Shown in pieces: positions 25,920 to 33,872 of a stretch of DNA of 64,000 nt. This DNA is from Bdellovibrio bacteriovorus. GTDB taxonomy: Bacteria; Bdellovibrionota; Bdellovibrionia; Bdellovibrionales; Bdellovibrionaceae. Position 1 is the first letter of the stretch. Each line of letters opens with the position of its first letter. Both the position numbers and the translations under genes were made by a program. The notes beneath the pieces were generated by a model that did no database searches, had not been told where the DNA came from, and saw nothing but the letters and a program-made list of their open reading frames with translations. The stretch lies in the NCBI RefSeq assembly GCF_001592755.1, contig NZ_LUKF01000001.1, positions 280,360-344,359 on the forward strand, given 5' to 3'.

Positions 25920-27138
25920 AAGCATCTCCTTTCAATGACTTCGCGATAAGCCACATCATAAATAAAGTTACAAGAGAGCTTGCAATCACGACGTAACCGA
26001 CGACATCGTAATGCTCTAACACTCCCCTAGGTCCCTCGACGACGATAAGACCAGCCACGATAGATGCAAATCCACCGGCAACTTGCTGAATGGACGAGCC
26101 GACAGACATGAAGGCCCCTCGATTAGATGCTGAAGGGATACCTGACATCAAAGTTTGTGACGGAATCATGCGCGAGAAAATTCCCACGAACATCAAAACA
26201 TTGACCAAAATCACAAGGCCCAATGGGGTGATACCAAGGTGAGTGTAAATTCCCACCATAATAATCCCTATGATAGTTCCAAATAAAAACACCTTGAAAT
26301 TTCCGAACATGTCACATGCTCTCCCCACCATCGGACCGATTAGGATCGAAGCAAAACCCGAAATCAGATAAATCATCGGAAGCTGATCTTGGTGAATTCC
26401 TAAATTATTCACCGTGAATGCCGTACCAAAAGGCATCAGCATAAAACCCCCGATGGAAAGAAGGGCCGTCGCGGCAAAGGCCATCAGATATTTCGGTGTG
26501 GCTACCGTCGATACCAAGTGTGCTACGGGACTGCGATCCGTTTGAATTTTCAAATGCTCATTAATGGGTTTCAGATAAGCAAAAATGCCAATTCCTGCAA
26601 TCACACTGACAACGACGATCATGATGAACGGAGCTTTCCAGCCCCAAAGATTTGAAAAGTAGAGTCCCGCGGGCAGGCCAAGAATCTGGCTGGCAGCAAA
26701 CGCTGTTTGCACAAATCCCATCACACGACCGCGCTTTTCCATAGGAAATAAATCTGTGATGATGGCAAAGACGATCGAACCAATCACTCCACCAAAGATA
26801 CCTGTGATCAATCTAGCGGCGACCAGCCATTCGAAAGTATTCACCAGCCCACACATCAGCGTTCCTAAAACGAAGCCGGTATAAAAAAATAAGAGCAGTT
26901 TTTTTCGATCAAAGCGGTCTGCAAAACCCGCCGCTAAAAATCCCGAGACTCCGGCGCTGAAAGCGTAGCCAGAGACGACGATTCCAAATTGTGCGGGAGT
27001 GATCTTAAGCGCGGGCATCAGCACGGCTCCCAGCGGAGATACAATCATAAAATCTAAAATGATTGTGAATTGAAGAAAGGCCAAAAGCGCCACGACAAAT
27101 TTTTGATAGCCCGTAAAAGGCTCTATTCGTTTTTCCAT
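25906..27138 (-). CDS. MFS transporter (drug/sugar efflux type)
   Basis: 410 residues with 12 membrane helices. The MFS motif A analogue GFLAAGFADRFDRKKLLLF lies between TM2 and TM3, and ITDLFPMEKRGRVMGFVQTAFAASQILGLPAGLYFS covers TM4-5. The type is the DHA1-like/AraJ-like efflux group. A palindromic operator (27150-27186) brackets its promoter and the -10 lies only 7 nt before the ATG. The downstream overlapping gene encodes DUF2239. Substrate unknown. Confidence 0.9.
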   Translation of the reverse strand: MEKRIEPFTGYQKFVVALLAFLQFTIILDFMIVSPLGAVLMPALKITPAQFGIVVSGYAFSAGVSGFLAAGFADRFDRKKLLLFFYTGFVLGTLMCGLVNTFEWLVAARLITGIFGGVIGSIVFAIITDLFPMEKRGRVMGFVQTAFAASQILGLPAGLYFSNLWGWKAPFIMIVVVSVIAGIGIFAYLKPINEHLKIQTDRSPVAHLVSTVATPKYLMAFAATALLSIGGFMLMPFGTAFTVNNLGIHQDQLPMIYLISGFASILIGPMVGRACDMFGNFKVFLFGTIIGIIMVGIYTHLGITPLGLVILVNVLMFVGIFSRMIPSQTLMSGIPSASNRGAFMSVGSSIQQVAGGFASIVAGLIVVEGPRGVLEHYDVVGYVVIASSLVTLFMMWLIAKSLKGDAYAAK

Positions 27139-27145
27139 GAAACTA

Positions 27146-27186
27146 ATTATACCCGGATAAAATAAAAAAGCAATATTATCCGGGTA
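27146..27186 (-). promoter_or_regulatory. MFS promoter bracketed by an 11-bp inverted repeat
   Basis: Arms TACCCGGATAA (27150-27160) and TTATCCGGGTA (27176-27186) are perfect with a 15-nt spacer. On the minus strand -35 TTGCTT (27168-27173) and -10 TATAAT (27151-27146) are 16 bp apart. The left arm abuts the -10 and the right arm lies just upstream of the -35. Confidence 0.68.
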
Positions 27187-27237
27187 ATATTATTAAACTA
27201 AACAAATATCCCTGTTTTCAATAACTTAGGGATAATT

Positions 27238-28602
27238 TTAAATGCGGTGTTCGCTTTTTCGCTGCTGAATTTCTTTAAGCTGGGCCTTCTGGTAAGCGCC
27301 AAACACGCCGTTAAACAAACAGCGAATAAGCGGATCTTCCACGATATCGGCGTATTGAATTTCTTCTTCGATTTTTTCGGAAAACGGGAAGTCATTGATA
27401 CGAACATACATAGATGTCAGCGCTTCGCCCAATTCTAAGGCCGCATACAGTTTGAATAAAGGAACTTCTGTCGTCCAACCGATCGGGATACTAGAAGATC
27501 CTTCAAGGATTTCTGCTGAAGAGTCCTTAAGTAAATAATTAAATTCGAAAGCCTTACCGTCGTTATCAAAAAGAGTTAAACGCCAGCGACGCGTTTTAAA
27601 AAAATAATCCTCTTCAGGAGGCTCCATGGATTCAAATTTTTCGATAAGCTCTTTTTGGCAGTATTCCAGCACGCGCGATTTCTCTGCCTCAGAGAGTGGG
27701 GGAAATTTTCTGGCAATTTCTTGTGTTGGTGGGGGGATCAACGCGGGATCAAAATCATAGTCGACGTTTTGTTCGCCCAAAGGTTTTATCCACGCTAAAG
27801 AACGAGACTGTTTTATTCCACCGGTATTAATCTCAACGGACACACCTGGATTCAGACGCACAACCTCTGTGCGTGGCAAAGCTTCAGAAATTTCTTTTTG
27901 AAACTGCTTATATGTGATGGGAAAGAAAGCTTTGTTATACCAAGACCAAGGCTCAAGTTGAAACTGACAAGAGCTCGGCACGATGTATTTAGGATTTAAA
28001 GTTTTAATTTGCTGAACCCACTCGGGCGGAAGACTGCGTGACGCTTCCAAAGCACGTGAAGGTGCGATGACATCCAGTTCGCGCATCGTTTGAAAAGGCC
28101 AAAGCACCATATCCCATGGGCCTTCGCTTTTTAATAAATCCAAGGTGGAATAGTCGATCCACGAATCCACAACATTGAGCACATTTAAACCTTGGTGTTT
28201 GATCTGAAAAAGAGAATCGACATCTTGATCCAATGCTCGGCGAGGTATGACTTCGATGTCACCGATCCGCACGCTCTGATTAAGTTTTAAAGAAAAGACA
28301 TTTTTAAAGCCAAGCTCACGAATCAAAGTGAACATCTCTTCATGAATACAGAACATATAAAGCGGTGTCTCTTTGTCCAAGAGATTCAGGCTTTCCATCG
28401 AACAGTGGTCGTCGTGATAATGAGAAATAAAAATCGCGGAAAGTTGAAGCTCGTTGATTTCTTTTAGGTCGAACTGAACAGACGGAAAAGCATGACAATT
28501 GCGACTGAACGGGTTTTCAAAGATAGGATCAAACGCGATCTTAGCAGCGCCCGTTTCAAAAATATAACCTGCATGCAAAATTCGAGAGATTTTTAAAGAC
28601 AC
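27238..28602 (-). CDS. MBL-fold metallohydrolase
   Basis: 454 residues starting at GTG. The metallo-beta-lactamase motif is H61-Y-H63-D-D65-H66 in IFISHYHDDHCSMESL; an earlier FDPIFENPFSRNC segment resembles UlaG/CMP-Neu5Ac hydroxylase-like members. After the about 230-residue hydrolase domain comes a 200-residue C-terminal region with no fold I recognise (LFDNDGKAFEFNYLL..., ALTSMYVRINDFPF). It is 14 nt downstream of the SRPBCC gene on the same strand. Substrate unknown. Confidence 0.83.
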   Translation of the reverse strand: MSLKISRILHAGYIFETGAAKIAFDPIFENPFSRNCHAFPSVQFDLKEINELQLSAIFISHYHDDHCSMESLNLLDKETPLYMFCIHEEMFTLIRELGFKNVFSLKLNQSVRIGDIEVIPRRALDQDVDSLFQIKHQGLNVLNVVDSWIDYSTLDLLKSEGPWDMVLWPFQTMRELDVIAPSRALEASRSLPPEWVQQIKTLNPKYIVPSSCQFQLEPWSWYNKAFFPITYKQFQKEISEALPRTEVVRLNPGVSVEINTGGIKQSRSLAWIKPLGEQNVDYDFDPALIPPPTQEIARKFPPLSEAEKSRVLEYCQKELIEKFESMEPPEEDYFFKTRRWRLTLFDNDGKAFEFNYLLKDSSAEILEGSSSIPIGWTTEVPLFKLYAALELGEALTSMYVRINDFPFSEKIEEEIQYADIVEDPLIRCLFNGVFGAYQKAQLKEIQQRKSEHRI

Positions 28603-28616
28603 GGGCGCATCATATT

Positions 28617-29135
28617 TTATTTTGCAGATTCAACCAAGCTTTTAAAGTTCTGAAGCCCTTTATCGAAGATGGGACTCATCATAAAATCCATCATTATGCC
28701 AAGGTAGCGTTTAAAGTAAGGAAGTTTCTGCTCATAAGACCACGTCAGCGTAGTTGCATTGTCGCTTGAAGCGGCGACAATCCAGTGAGCCATCGCTTCC
28801 CCAGGCATAGGCTTGATAAAATCCATGCGCACGTCGACCGACTTATCTTGCACGATATTGACGATAGTCATCTTGCCTTCGCCCGATTTTTCTCCTGAAT
28901 AAGTCATTGTAGAACCAACACCAGTTCCAGCCACTTCTGTTTTTGACGTCGGATCGCTTTCGCTAAATGGATTCCACTTCACGAACTCATTAAGGTCCGT
29001 CAAACGTGGAAAAACGGTGCTCACGGGTGCGTTGATTTCGATACTTCTTACCAACTGGTATTGAGCAGGCATTAACACCGGTGCGATCAGCAATACAATG
29101 ACCAAAGCAATAAGGAAATACATGGCTGTTCTCAT
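28617..29135 (-). CDS. Membrane-anchored SRPBCC family protein
   Basis: 172 residues with an N-terminal membrane helix (MYFLIALVIVLLIAPVLM) and a polyketide-cyclase-like domain: QLVRSIEINAPVSTVFPRLTDLNEFVKWNPFSESDPTSKTEVAGTG. It is a paralogue of the gene at 12414, with the same WSP/WNPF-type motif and GVGSTM/GVGATM loop. GAGGAG precedes the ATG. It probably shares a transcript with the MBL-fold gene downstream. Confidence 0.86.
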   Translation of the reverse strand: MRTAMYFLIALVIVLLIAPVLMPAQYQLVRSIEINAPVSTVFPRLTDLNEFVKWNPFSESDPTSKTEVAGTGVGSTMTYSGEKSGEGKMTIVNIVQDKSVDVRMDFIKPMPGEAMAHWIVAASSDNATTLTWSYEQKLPYFKRYLGIMMDFMMSPIFDKGLQNFKSLVESAK

Positions 29136-29259
29136 AAAACTCCTCTCATTTTCCTAACACAAAGTCTGTCTACACTCTACATAGCTGTCACGCGCAAAAA
29201 CGAGTCATCCTGTGATCCAGACTAGGAAGCAGCGAAAGACCATGTCAAAATAGCCTTCT

Positions 29260-29868
29260 ATGTTAAAAACGTTCTTTCCTGACCGCGACCACAAAGCTCT
29301 TTTATTTGATTTCGATGGCACCGTTGCTGACACCATGGGTGCGCACTTAAAAGCCTGGAATATTGGCCTAGCCTCTTACAATCTGACTTTAAGTAAAGAG
29401 CAACACCAGGCTTGGGCCGGTCGCCCAACAAGAAAAATTGTCGAGATGCTAAATGAAATGCACAAAGTGCAAATCCCTGCCGATGCCTTCCTGAAAGAAA
29501 AAGAAGTGCATTACTTTTCTGCGATTAGCGAAATCAAAGAGATCAAAGCAGTGATGGACGTCATCAAACACTATCACGGCAACTTACCGATGGCGATTGT
29601 GACCGGCAGTCGTCGTCATCCCGTTGAGACAACCTTAAAGCACTTGGGAATCACTAAATACTTTGATCAGTTAATTTGTGCTGAAGATTATCAGAACGGA
29701 AAACCCGCTCCTGATTGTTTCCTATTGGGCGCAGAAAAACTAGGAATTGCACCTTCTGACTGCCTGGTCTTTGAAGATGCCCATTTAGGAATCGAAGCGG
29801 CCCGCAATGCACAGATGGATTGTTTGAAAGTGGACGAATACCAAAAACTCGTTCTCGTTAAATACTAA
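29260..29868 (+). CDS. HAD-superfamily phosphatase (YqaB / beta-phosphoglucomutase-like)
   Basis: 202 residues. Motif I D17-F-D19-G-T, motif II VTGSRR, motif III Lys in NGKPAPDCFLLGAEKLG and motif IV VFEDAHLGIEAA are all present, so the enzyme should be active. The helical cap after motif I (GAHLKAWN) puts it in subfamily IA. Closest functional analogues dephosphorylate fructose-1-phosphate or other sugar phosphates. The stop overlaps the convergent FBP gene by 4 nt. Substrate not determined. Confidence 0.9.
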   Translation: MLKTFFPDRDHKALLFDFDGTVADTMGAHLKAWNIGLASYNLTLSKEQHQAWAGRPTRKIVEMLNEMHKVQIPADAFLKEKEVHYFSAISEIKEIKAVMDVIKHYHGNLPMAIVTGSRRHPVETTLKHLGITKYFDQLICAEDYQNGKPAPDCFLLGAEKLGIAPSDCLVFEDAHLGIEAARNAQMDCLKVDEYQKLVLVKY

Positions 29869-30362
29869 TCTGGTTTGTAGCTACTGATATTTTCAAATAA
29901 CTTGGAAATACGATGATAAAGCTCCGCAATATTCTTTTCGGGGCTTTTTCCTGATAAGTTTGAAGCATCTTCAATTTTTTCAATACAGCGCAGATCTTGG
30001 CAGATGTAGTAAGAGCTACTGACATCGGAACTCATATTCACCGTCAGCATTCCAATATCCTCTGACGAACCATAGGCGTGACACCAGCTACAAAGACCTC
30101 CGACAGGTTCACCCGTAGCTGCGGTTTTTTTAAAAGCGACCCCACGTGGAAGATCCCAGTTTGGCATTTTAAATACGAGGTAAGTGTAAACGCCCGAAGG
30201 CTCTCTCCATGTAAAGTAAGAACTCACGTTGAGCGGGAATTTCAAATTTTCAGGTAGAACAAGTTTCTTTTGATCGCGATTACGAAAGGACTGAATCAGC
30301 TCTGCTTCAGACGCAATAGAAAAGACATGCTCTTTTTGAAAGTTATTTATTTGCGATAGCAC
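29865..30362 (-). CDS. FBP (EF-G-binding) treble-clef zinc-finger protein
   Basis: 165 residues from a GTG with GAGG 8 nt upstream. The C-terminal treble clef has C91-x2-C94 (GGLCSWCHAYGSS) and C121-x4-C126 (YYICQDLRC). The spacing and the GLCSWCH motif match FBP_C, the domain of FusB-like proteins that bind elongation factor G. Only this domain is present. A role in translation rescue or fusidic acid tolerance is inferred from the family. Confidence 0.85.
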   Translation of the reverse strand: MLSQINNFQKEHVFSIASEAELIQSFRNRDQKKLVLPENLKFPLNVSSYFTWREPSGVYTYLVFKMPNWDLPRGVAFKKTAATGEPVGGLCSWCHAYGSSEDIGMLTVNMSSDVSSSYYICQDLRCIEKIEDASNLSGKSPEKNIAELYHRISKLFENISSYKPD

Positions 30363-30569
30363 CTAGGTCACCTCATTCTAAGAATGATTTTAGGCCAGAT
30401 GTTACGAAAACAAAAGACTCAATTTCTAGGTCGGGCTTGTTTTCAGAGAGCGACTCAAAATCACTCTCTAATACCAGTGACGTTTACCAAAGATGTGTCA
30501 AAGGCGTCACCGTCTGCCAGGAGGTGGTTTAAAATAGAGCTGTCCCCTCTATCGGGAAAGGATGACTTT

Positions 30570-31055
30570 ATGAAAGCAAAATTTACTTCCCCAGAATCCG
30601 ATCGACGCACTCACCGCCCGCATTTGGAATGGGAAAAATCTGAAATTATCTCTATAGCTCCAGAGGCCTCACTGACAGAGGCTGCGGAACTTATGAAGGA
30701 ATATCAAATCGGCGATGTCTTAGTTATGCACGAAGATGGACATGGTTCTTTATTGGGTATTTTAACAGACCGAGATATTGCCATGTGTATCGCTGACGGC
30801 GCAAATCCAGATCGCGTGCGCGTAAGTCGGGTGATGTCGCGATCTCCGATATCGGCCCGAGCCGAAGACGACGTTTTTACGATGATATCCTTGATGAAAC
30901 GTTCCGGTGTCACTCGATTGCCTCTTTTAGATCGCCGGGGCCGCCTGACCGGTGTCGCTACGGCGAAGAACATGATTGAAATTTTAACAGGTGCTCTGTT
31001 CGACCTGACACAGATTGGAGAAACTCAGCACGATAATGAATGGCAGAAACACTAG
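30570..31055 (+). CDS. CBS-domain pair protein
   Basis: 161 residues. Two CBS motifs: residues about 25-80 (IAPEASLTEAAELMKEYQIGDVLVM...GILTDRDIAM) and about 90-145 (VSRVMSRSPISARAEDDVFTMISLMKRSGVTRLPLLDRRGRLTGVATAKNM). Together they form a Bateman module that senses adenine nucleotides. AAAGGATGACTTT supports the ATG at 30570; the frame is open back to 30384 but upstream text is not protein-like. It is followed 9 nt later by the NTF2-like gene. Confidence 0.88.
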   Translation: MKAKFTSPESDRRTHRPHLEWEKSEIISIAPEASLTEAAELMKEYQIGDVLVMHEDGHGSLLGILTDRDIAMCIADGANPDRVRVSRVMSRSPISARAEDDVFTMISLMKRSGVTRLPLLDRRGRLTGVATAKNMIEILTGALFDLTQIGETQHDNEWQKH

Positions 31056-31064
31056 GAGGTTTTT

Positions 31065-31427
31065 ATGAATGCTCCGAATAAAGAAGAAATATTGAATTTA
31101 GAAAATCGGTATTGGGATGCAATGAAGACAAAGGATGTCGAAGCGGCCGTGTCTTTAACAAAATTTCCGTGTACGGTCACAGGACCTGATGGTGTTCGCA
31201 GTATCGACGAAGAGCAATACCGTCAAATGATGAGCTCGATGACTTCAACAGATCACTTTAAAGACATTGAAATTAATGAGCCCCAGTTTACTGTGCTTAA
31301 CGACGATGCCGCTTTACTGACCTACAATATTGAAGTGAAGGGCATGAAGATGCTCGATGTTTCAACGTGGGTCCGCGAAAACGGCAAATGGGTTTGCGCT
31401 TACCATTCTGAAAATCCATTGCATTAA
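31065..31427 (+). CDS. NTF2-like / DUF4440 family protein
   Basis: 120 residues. ILNLENRYWDAMKTKDVEAAVSLTKFPCTVTGPDGVRSIDEEQYRQMM and LTYNIEVKGMKMLDVSTWVRENGKWVCAYHSENPL give the cone-shaped NTF2/SnoaL-like fold of the DUF4440 group. AGGAGGTTTTT precedes the ATG. It is the second gene after the CBS protein and is ended by a terminator. Ligand unknown. Confidence 0.87.
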   Translation: MNAPNKEEILNLENRYWDAMKTKDVEAAVSLTKFPCTVTGPDGVRSIDEEQYRQMMSSMTSTDHFKDIEINEPQFTVLNDDAALLTYNIEVKGMKMLDVSTWVRENGKWVCAYHSENPLH

Positions 31428-31433
31428 TTTTTT

Positions 31434-31460
31434 ACCGGAGTCGCACAGTGCGATTCCGGT
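31434..31460. terminator. Bidirectional intrinsic terminator
   Basis: 12-bp stem ACCGGAGTCGCA / TGCGATTCCGGT (one G-T pair), loop CAG, T-rich on both sides, between the NTF2-like gene and the convergent SDR gene. Confidence 0.9.
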
Positions 31461-32395
31461 TATTTTAGAAAATCTGAAACTTGGGGATTTAATCCTTTTT
31501 CTTCGGCATCCATATACGACCAAACATCGGGCTGTGTCCCATTGATGTCTCGAACTCCATATTCCTTTGCAAGCTGTCCTGAATTTACTGAAAGCTGATT
31601 CCAGCGAGAGCGCTCTGAATCTGCGGCCACTGCAGCTATGCATCTGCCAACAAATCTTGGCGACTCAGACAAAAGAAATCCAGGAGGAGCTTTGGCTTCT
31701 TTCCAGTTCGCCTCGGTCACACCGAAGTGCTCAAGCATCATTTCAGATCTGAGCCATCCCGGTGATACAGTCATGGCCGTTGCACCAAATTGTTTAAGCT
31801 CATGTCCTTGAGAAAACCCTAGGCGATTAATGGAAACTTTAGCGAGATCATAAAATACAGAGATGCGGTAATTCTTTAAGTTGTATTCTAAAGTTCCATC
31901 CGTGATTTCTACAAGAAGACCACCTGGCTTTCGTAAAAGCGGCGATAGAAAAAAAGATGTGATCAAGTGCGTATCCACCGCCAAACGCAACATCCGAAGA
32001 CCTTGATTGAGATCGAGCTCCCACATGGGTTTATTCCAAGTTTCTGGAGATCCCACCATGGCTTCGCCGCCCCAGATATCATTGACTAAAATATCAATAC
32101 CACCAAAGTCTTTAGAAATTCGATCCGCAAGATTTTTAACTTCATCTTGATTCAAGTGGTCGGTAGGAATGGCGATTCCTTTTCCACCTAAGCTTGTCAC
32201 AAGCTCCGCCGTTTCTTCGATGGTTTCAGGTCTATTATAATCGGAACGTGCCGATCCATCTTTGCGCGTAGTTCTTCCGGTACAGATCACGGTGGCACCG
32301 GCTTCGCCTAAAGCGGTCGCAATACCGCGACCCGCTCCGCGCGTTGCACCAGCAACGACGGCAATTTTATTTAAGAGAGGTTTTGTTGTGCTCAT
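31460..32395 (-). CDS. SDR family oxidoreductase
   Basis: 311 residues. Cofactor loop AVVAGATRGAGRGIATALG, VLVND-type segment DILVNDIWGGE, and catalytic Tyr-x3-Lys as YDLAK in SVFYDLAKVSINR. The TGRTTRKDGSARSDYNRPETIEETAELV stretch is typical of a widespread SDR subfamily of unknown substrate. AAGGTGGGTCTTT precedes the ATG. It is 11 nt downstream of the GyrI-like gene, making a two-gene operon divergent from a MerR-type regulator. Confidence 0.9.
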   Translation of the reverse strand: MSTTKPLLNKIAVVAGATRGAGRGIATALGEAGATVICTGRTTRKDGSARSDYNRPETIEETAELVTSLGGKGIAIPTDHLNQDEVKNLADRISKDFGGIDILVNDIWGGEAMVGSPETWNKPMWELDLNQGLRMLRLAVDTHLITSFFLSPLLRKPGGLLVEITDGTLEYNLKNYRISVFYDLAKVSINRLGFSQGHELKQFGATAMTVSPGWLRSEMMLEHFGVTEANWKEAKAPPGFLLSESPRFVGRCIAAVAADSERSRWNQLSVNSGQLAKEYGVRDINGTQPDVWSYMDAEEKGLNPQVSDFLK

Positions 32396-32406
32396 AAAGA
32401 CCCACC

Positions 32407-32898
32407 TTATTTAACAAAAAGAAGATAGTCGAAATGACTTTGAGGGTTGTTACGGTCATAGCCTTCGGGATAAATGAAAAGCTCCGCATTCTGCGAAATT
32501 GAATAACCCGATGTTGGTAGCCACTCGAATATCAACTTTGCCGCGGTAGCACCGATAGTTTGCGGTGGCCCCTGATGGGTGCATCTGACAAGTTTTGAGT
32601 GAGTGATTTCGTACCGCAGTAGATCTTCAGGAATATTCTCGAAGCTTTCAACAGCGACCAACGCATAGTATTCAGCCATCTGTTCTTTACCTTCAGGCAG
32701 ATCACCCGTGATGATCGCATAACGCTTTAAATCTTTTCTAGCCGCAAGACTTTGCGCCAATGGCATGAGCTTCTGCCACAATGATGGTATAGCTGCCATA
32801 TTATTTGCTTCTTGTGGACTTGATCGCAGCAGAGCTTTATAGCCTACAAGTTTCAATGACTCGATATTTTGAACATGTGCTTGCATATCTTCATTCAA
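32407..32898 (-). CDS. GyrI-like effector-binding domain protein
   Basis: 163 residues. KLVGYKALLRSSPQEANNMAAIPSLWQKL, EYYALVAVESFENIPEDLLRYEIT and EWLPTSGYSISQNAELFIYPEGYDRNN show the GyrI-like ligand fold (Gyrase inhibitor/AraC effector-binding). TAAGGT lies 8 nt upstream of the ATG at 32898. The 5' end overlaps the assumed 5' end of the divergent MerR-type gene, so regulation of the two is probably linked. It heads the operon with the SDR gene. Confidence 0.84.
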   Translation of the reverse strand: MNEDMQAHVQNIESLKLVGYKALLRSSPQEANNMAAIPSLWQKLMPLAQSLAARKDLKRYAIITGDLPEGKEQMAEYYALVAVESFENIPEDLLRYEITHSKLVRCTHQGPPQTIGATAAKLIFEWLPTSGYSISQNAELFIYPEGYDRNNPQSHFDYLLFVK

Positions 32899-33809
32899 GA
32901 TACCTTAGGCCTGCTTGTCAATGGAATGCTTTATGGCGTCCAGAGATTACTCTTTGCGCCTGGGAAAGACGCTACGGGGTTCCTCTTCCCAGCCGAAGTG
33001 ATACCGGACGGCGAGTTTATGCTCTTCGCGAAATCGAGAAGCTTAAAATATTAAAGCTCCTAACCGATAATGGTCATTCTATCGGAGAGATCGCCCATCT
33101 GGAATTGTCAAAACTGAATGCTTTAATAAAACAGAGCATTGCTAATTCCGCCACGACCCAAACAGTTCTGCGTCTAATAGCCGCAACGGCAGAATGTGAT
33201 CTTGCGAAACTATCGGCTCTTTTAAAAACGGCCCAATTAGAAAATGATACGCGTACACTTCTAGTAGAAATCATCAGTCCCACCCTTGCAGAGATAGGCC
33301 GCAAAGTCATCGACGGTGAGCTTGATGTATATCATGAGCACGCCGCTTCATCAGTAATTCGAAACCTGCTATCAGGAATTCTATACTCTATTGAACAACT
33401 GCCCGATAAGAATGAAACGAAAACAATCATTCTTGCGACCCCTGAAGGCGAACATCACGAATTCGGTGTTCTTATTTCTGCAATTCTTACGGCCCTTCGT
33501 GGAAATAAAGTTTTGTACCTAGGCCCGAATATGCCAGCCACTTCCCTTGCTCGCGCTATCAGGAACGTCAATGCTGCGGTGGCTGTAATCGGTTGCTCTG
33601 CTCCTCACGAGGCTCTTTCTACATCGAGATATAAAGAATTTGTTAATCAGCTTTCGGCCGAAGTGGACACCTCTGTGCCTTTTTGGTTTGGAGGATTTAG
33701 GAACGAGGACATTGATAAGCTTTCCTGTTTAACTAAAAGAGACGTGGTCTTCATGAATCGCTATCAGGATCTAGAAAGGGCCCTGCGCGAACTGTCCAAG
33801 TCGCCTTAA
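32856..33809 (+). CDS. MerR-type regulator with cobalamin-binding-like domain, atypical N-terminus
   Basis: About 317 residues. The HTH recognition part CAWERRYGVPLPSRSDTGRRVYALREIEKLKILKLL is classical for CarA/CarH/LitR-type MerR proteins, but the preceding residues (CQWNALWRPEITL) do not resemble a normal first helix. The second part has a helical bundle with GRKVIDGELDVYHEH, where the family W-x9-EH motif carries Val for Trp, then a Rossmann-like domain with EHHEFG in place of D-x-H-x2-G. There is no ribosome site, and the start overlaps the divergent gene, so the start is uncertain and a frame disruption at the N-terminus is possible. Confidence 0.65.
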   Translation: MTRYFEHVLAYLHSRYLRPACQWNALWRPEITLCAWERRYGVPLPSRSDTGRRVYALREIEKLKILKLLTDNGHSIGEIAHLELSKLNALIKQSIANSATTQTVLRLIAATAECDLAKLSALLKTAQLENDTRTLLVEIISPTLAEIGRKVIDGELDVYHEHAASSVIRNLLSGILYSIEQLPDKNETKTIILATPEGEHHEFGVLISAILTALRGNKVLYLGPNMPATSLARAIRNVNAAVAVIGCSAPHEALSTSRYKEFVNQLSAEVDTSVPFWFGGFRNEDIDKLSCLTKRDVVFMNRYQDLERALRELSKSP

Positions 33810-33847
33810 ATTATTTATAAGGTTCCTTATTTTAGTTTACAAATTAC

Positions 33848-33866
33848 GTAACTAGTTACATATATT
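33848..33866 (+). promoter_or_regulatory. Palindromic operator and -10 of the MarR-GNAT gene
   Basis: GTAACTAGTTAC (33848-33859) is a perfect 12-bp palindrome. TATATT (33861-33866) follows and lies 6 nt before the ATG, with TTTACA 19 bp upstream of it. The palindrome is between the two boxes, as expected for MarR autorepression. Confidence 0.55.
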
Positions 33867-33872
33867 CGTCCC

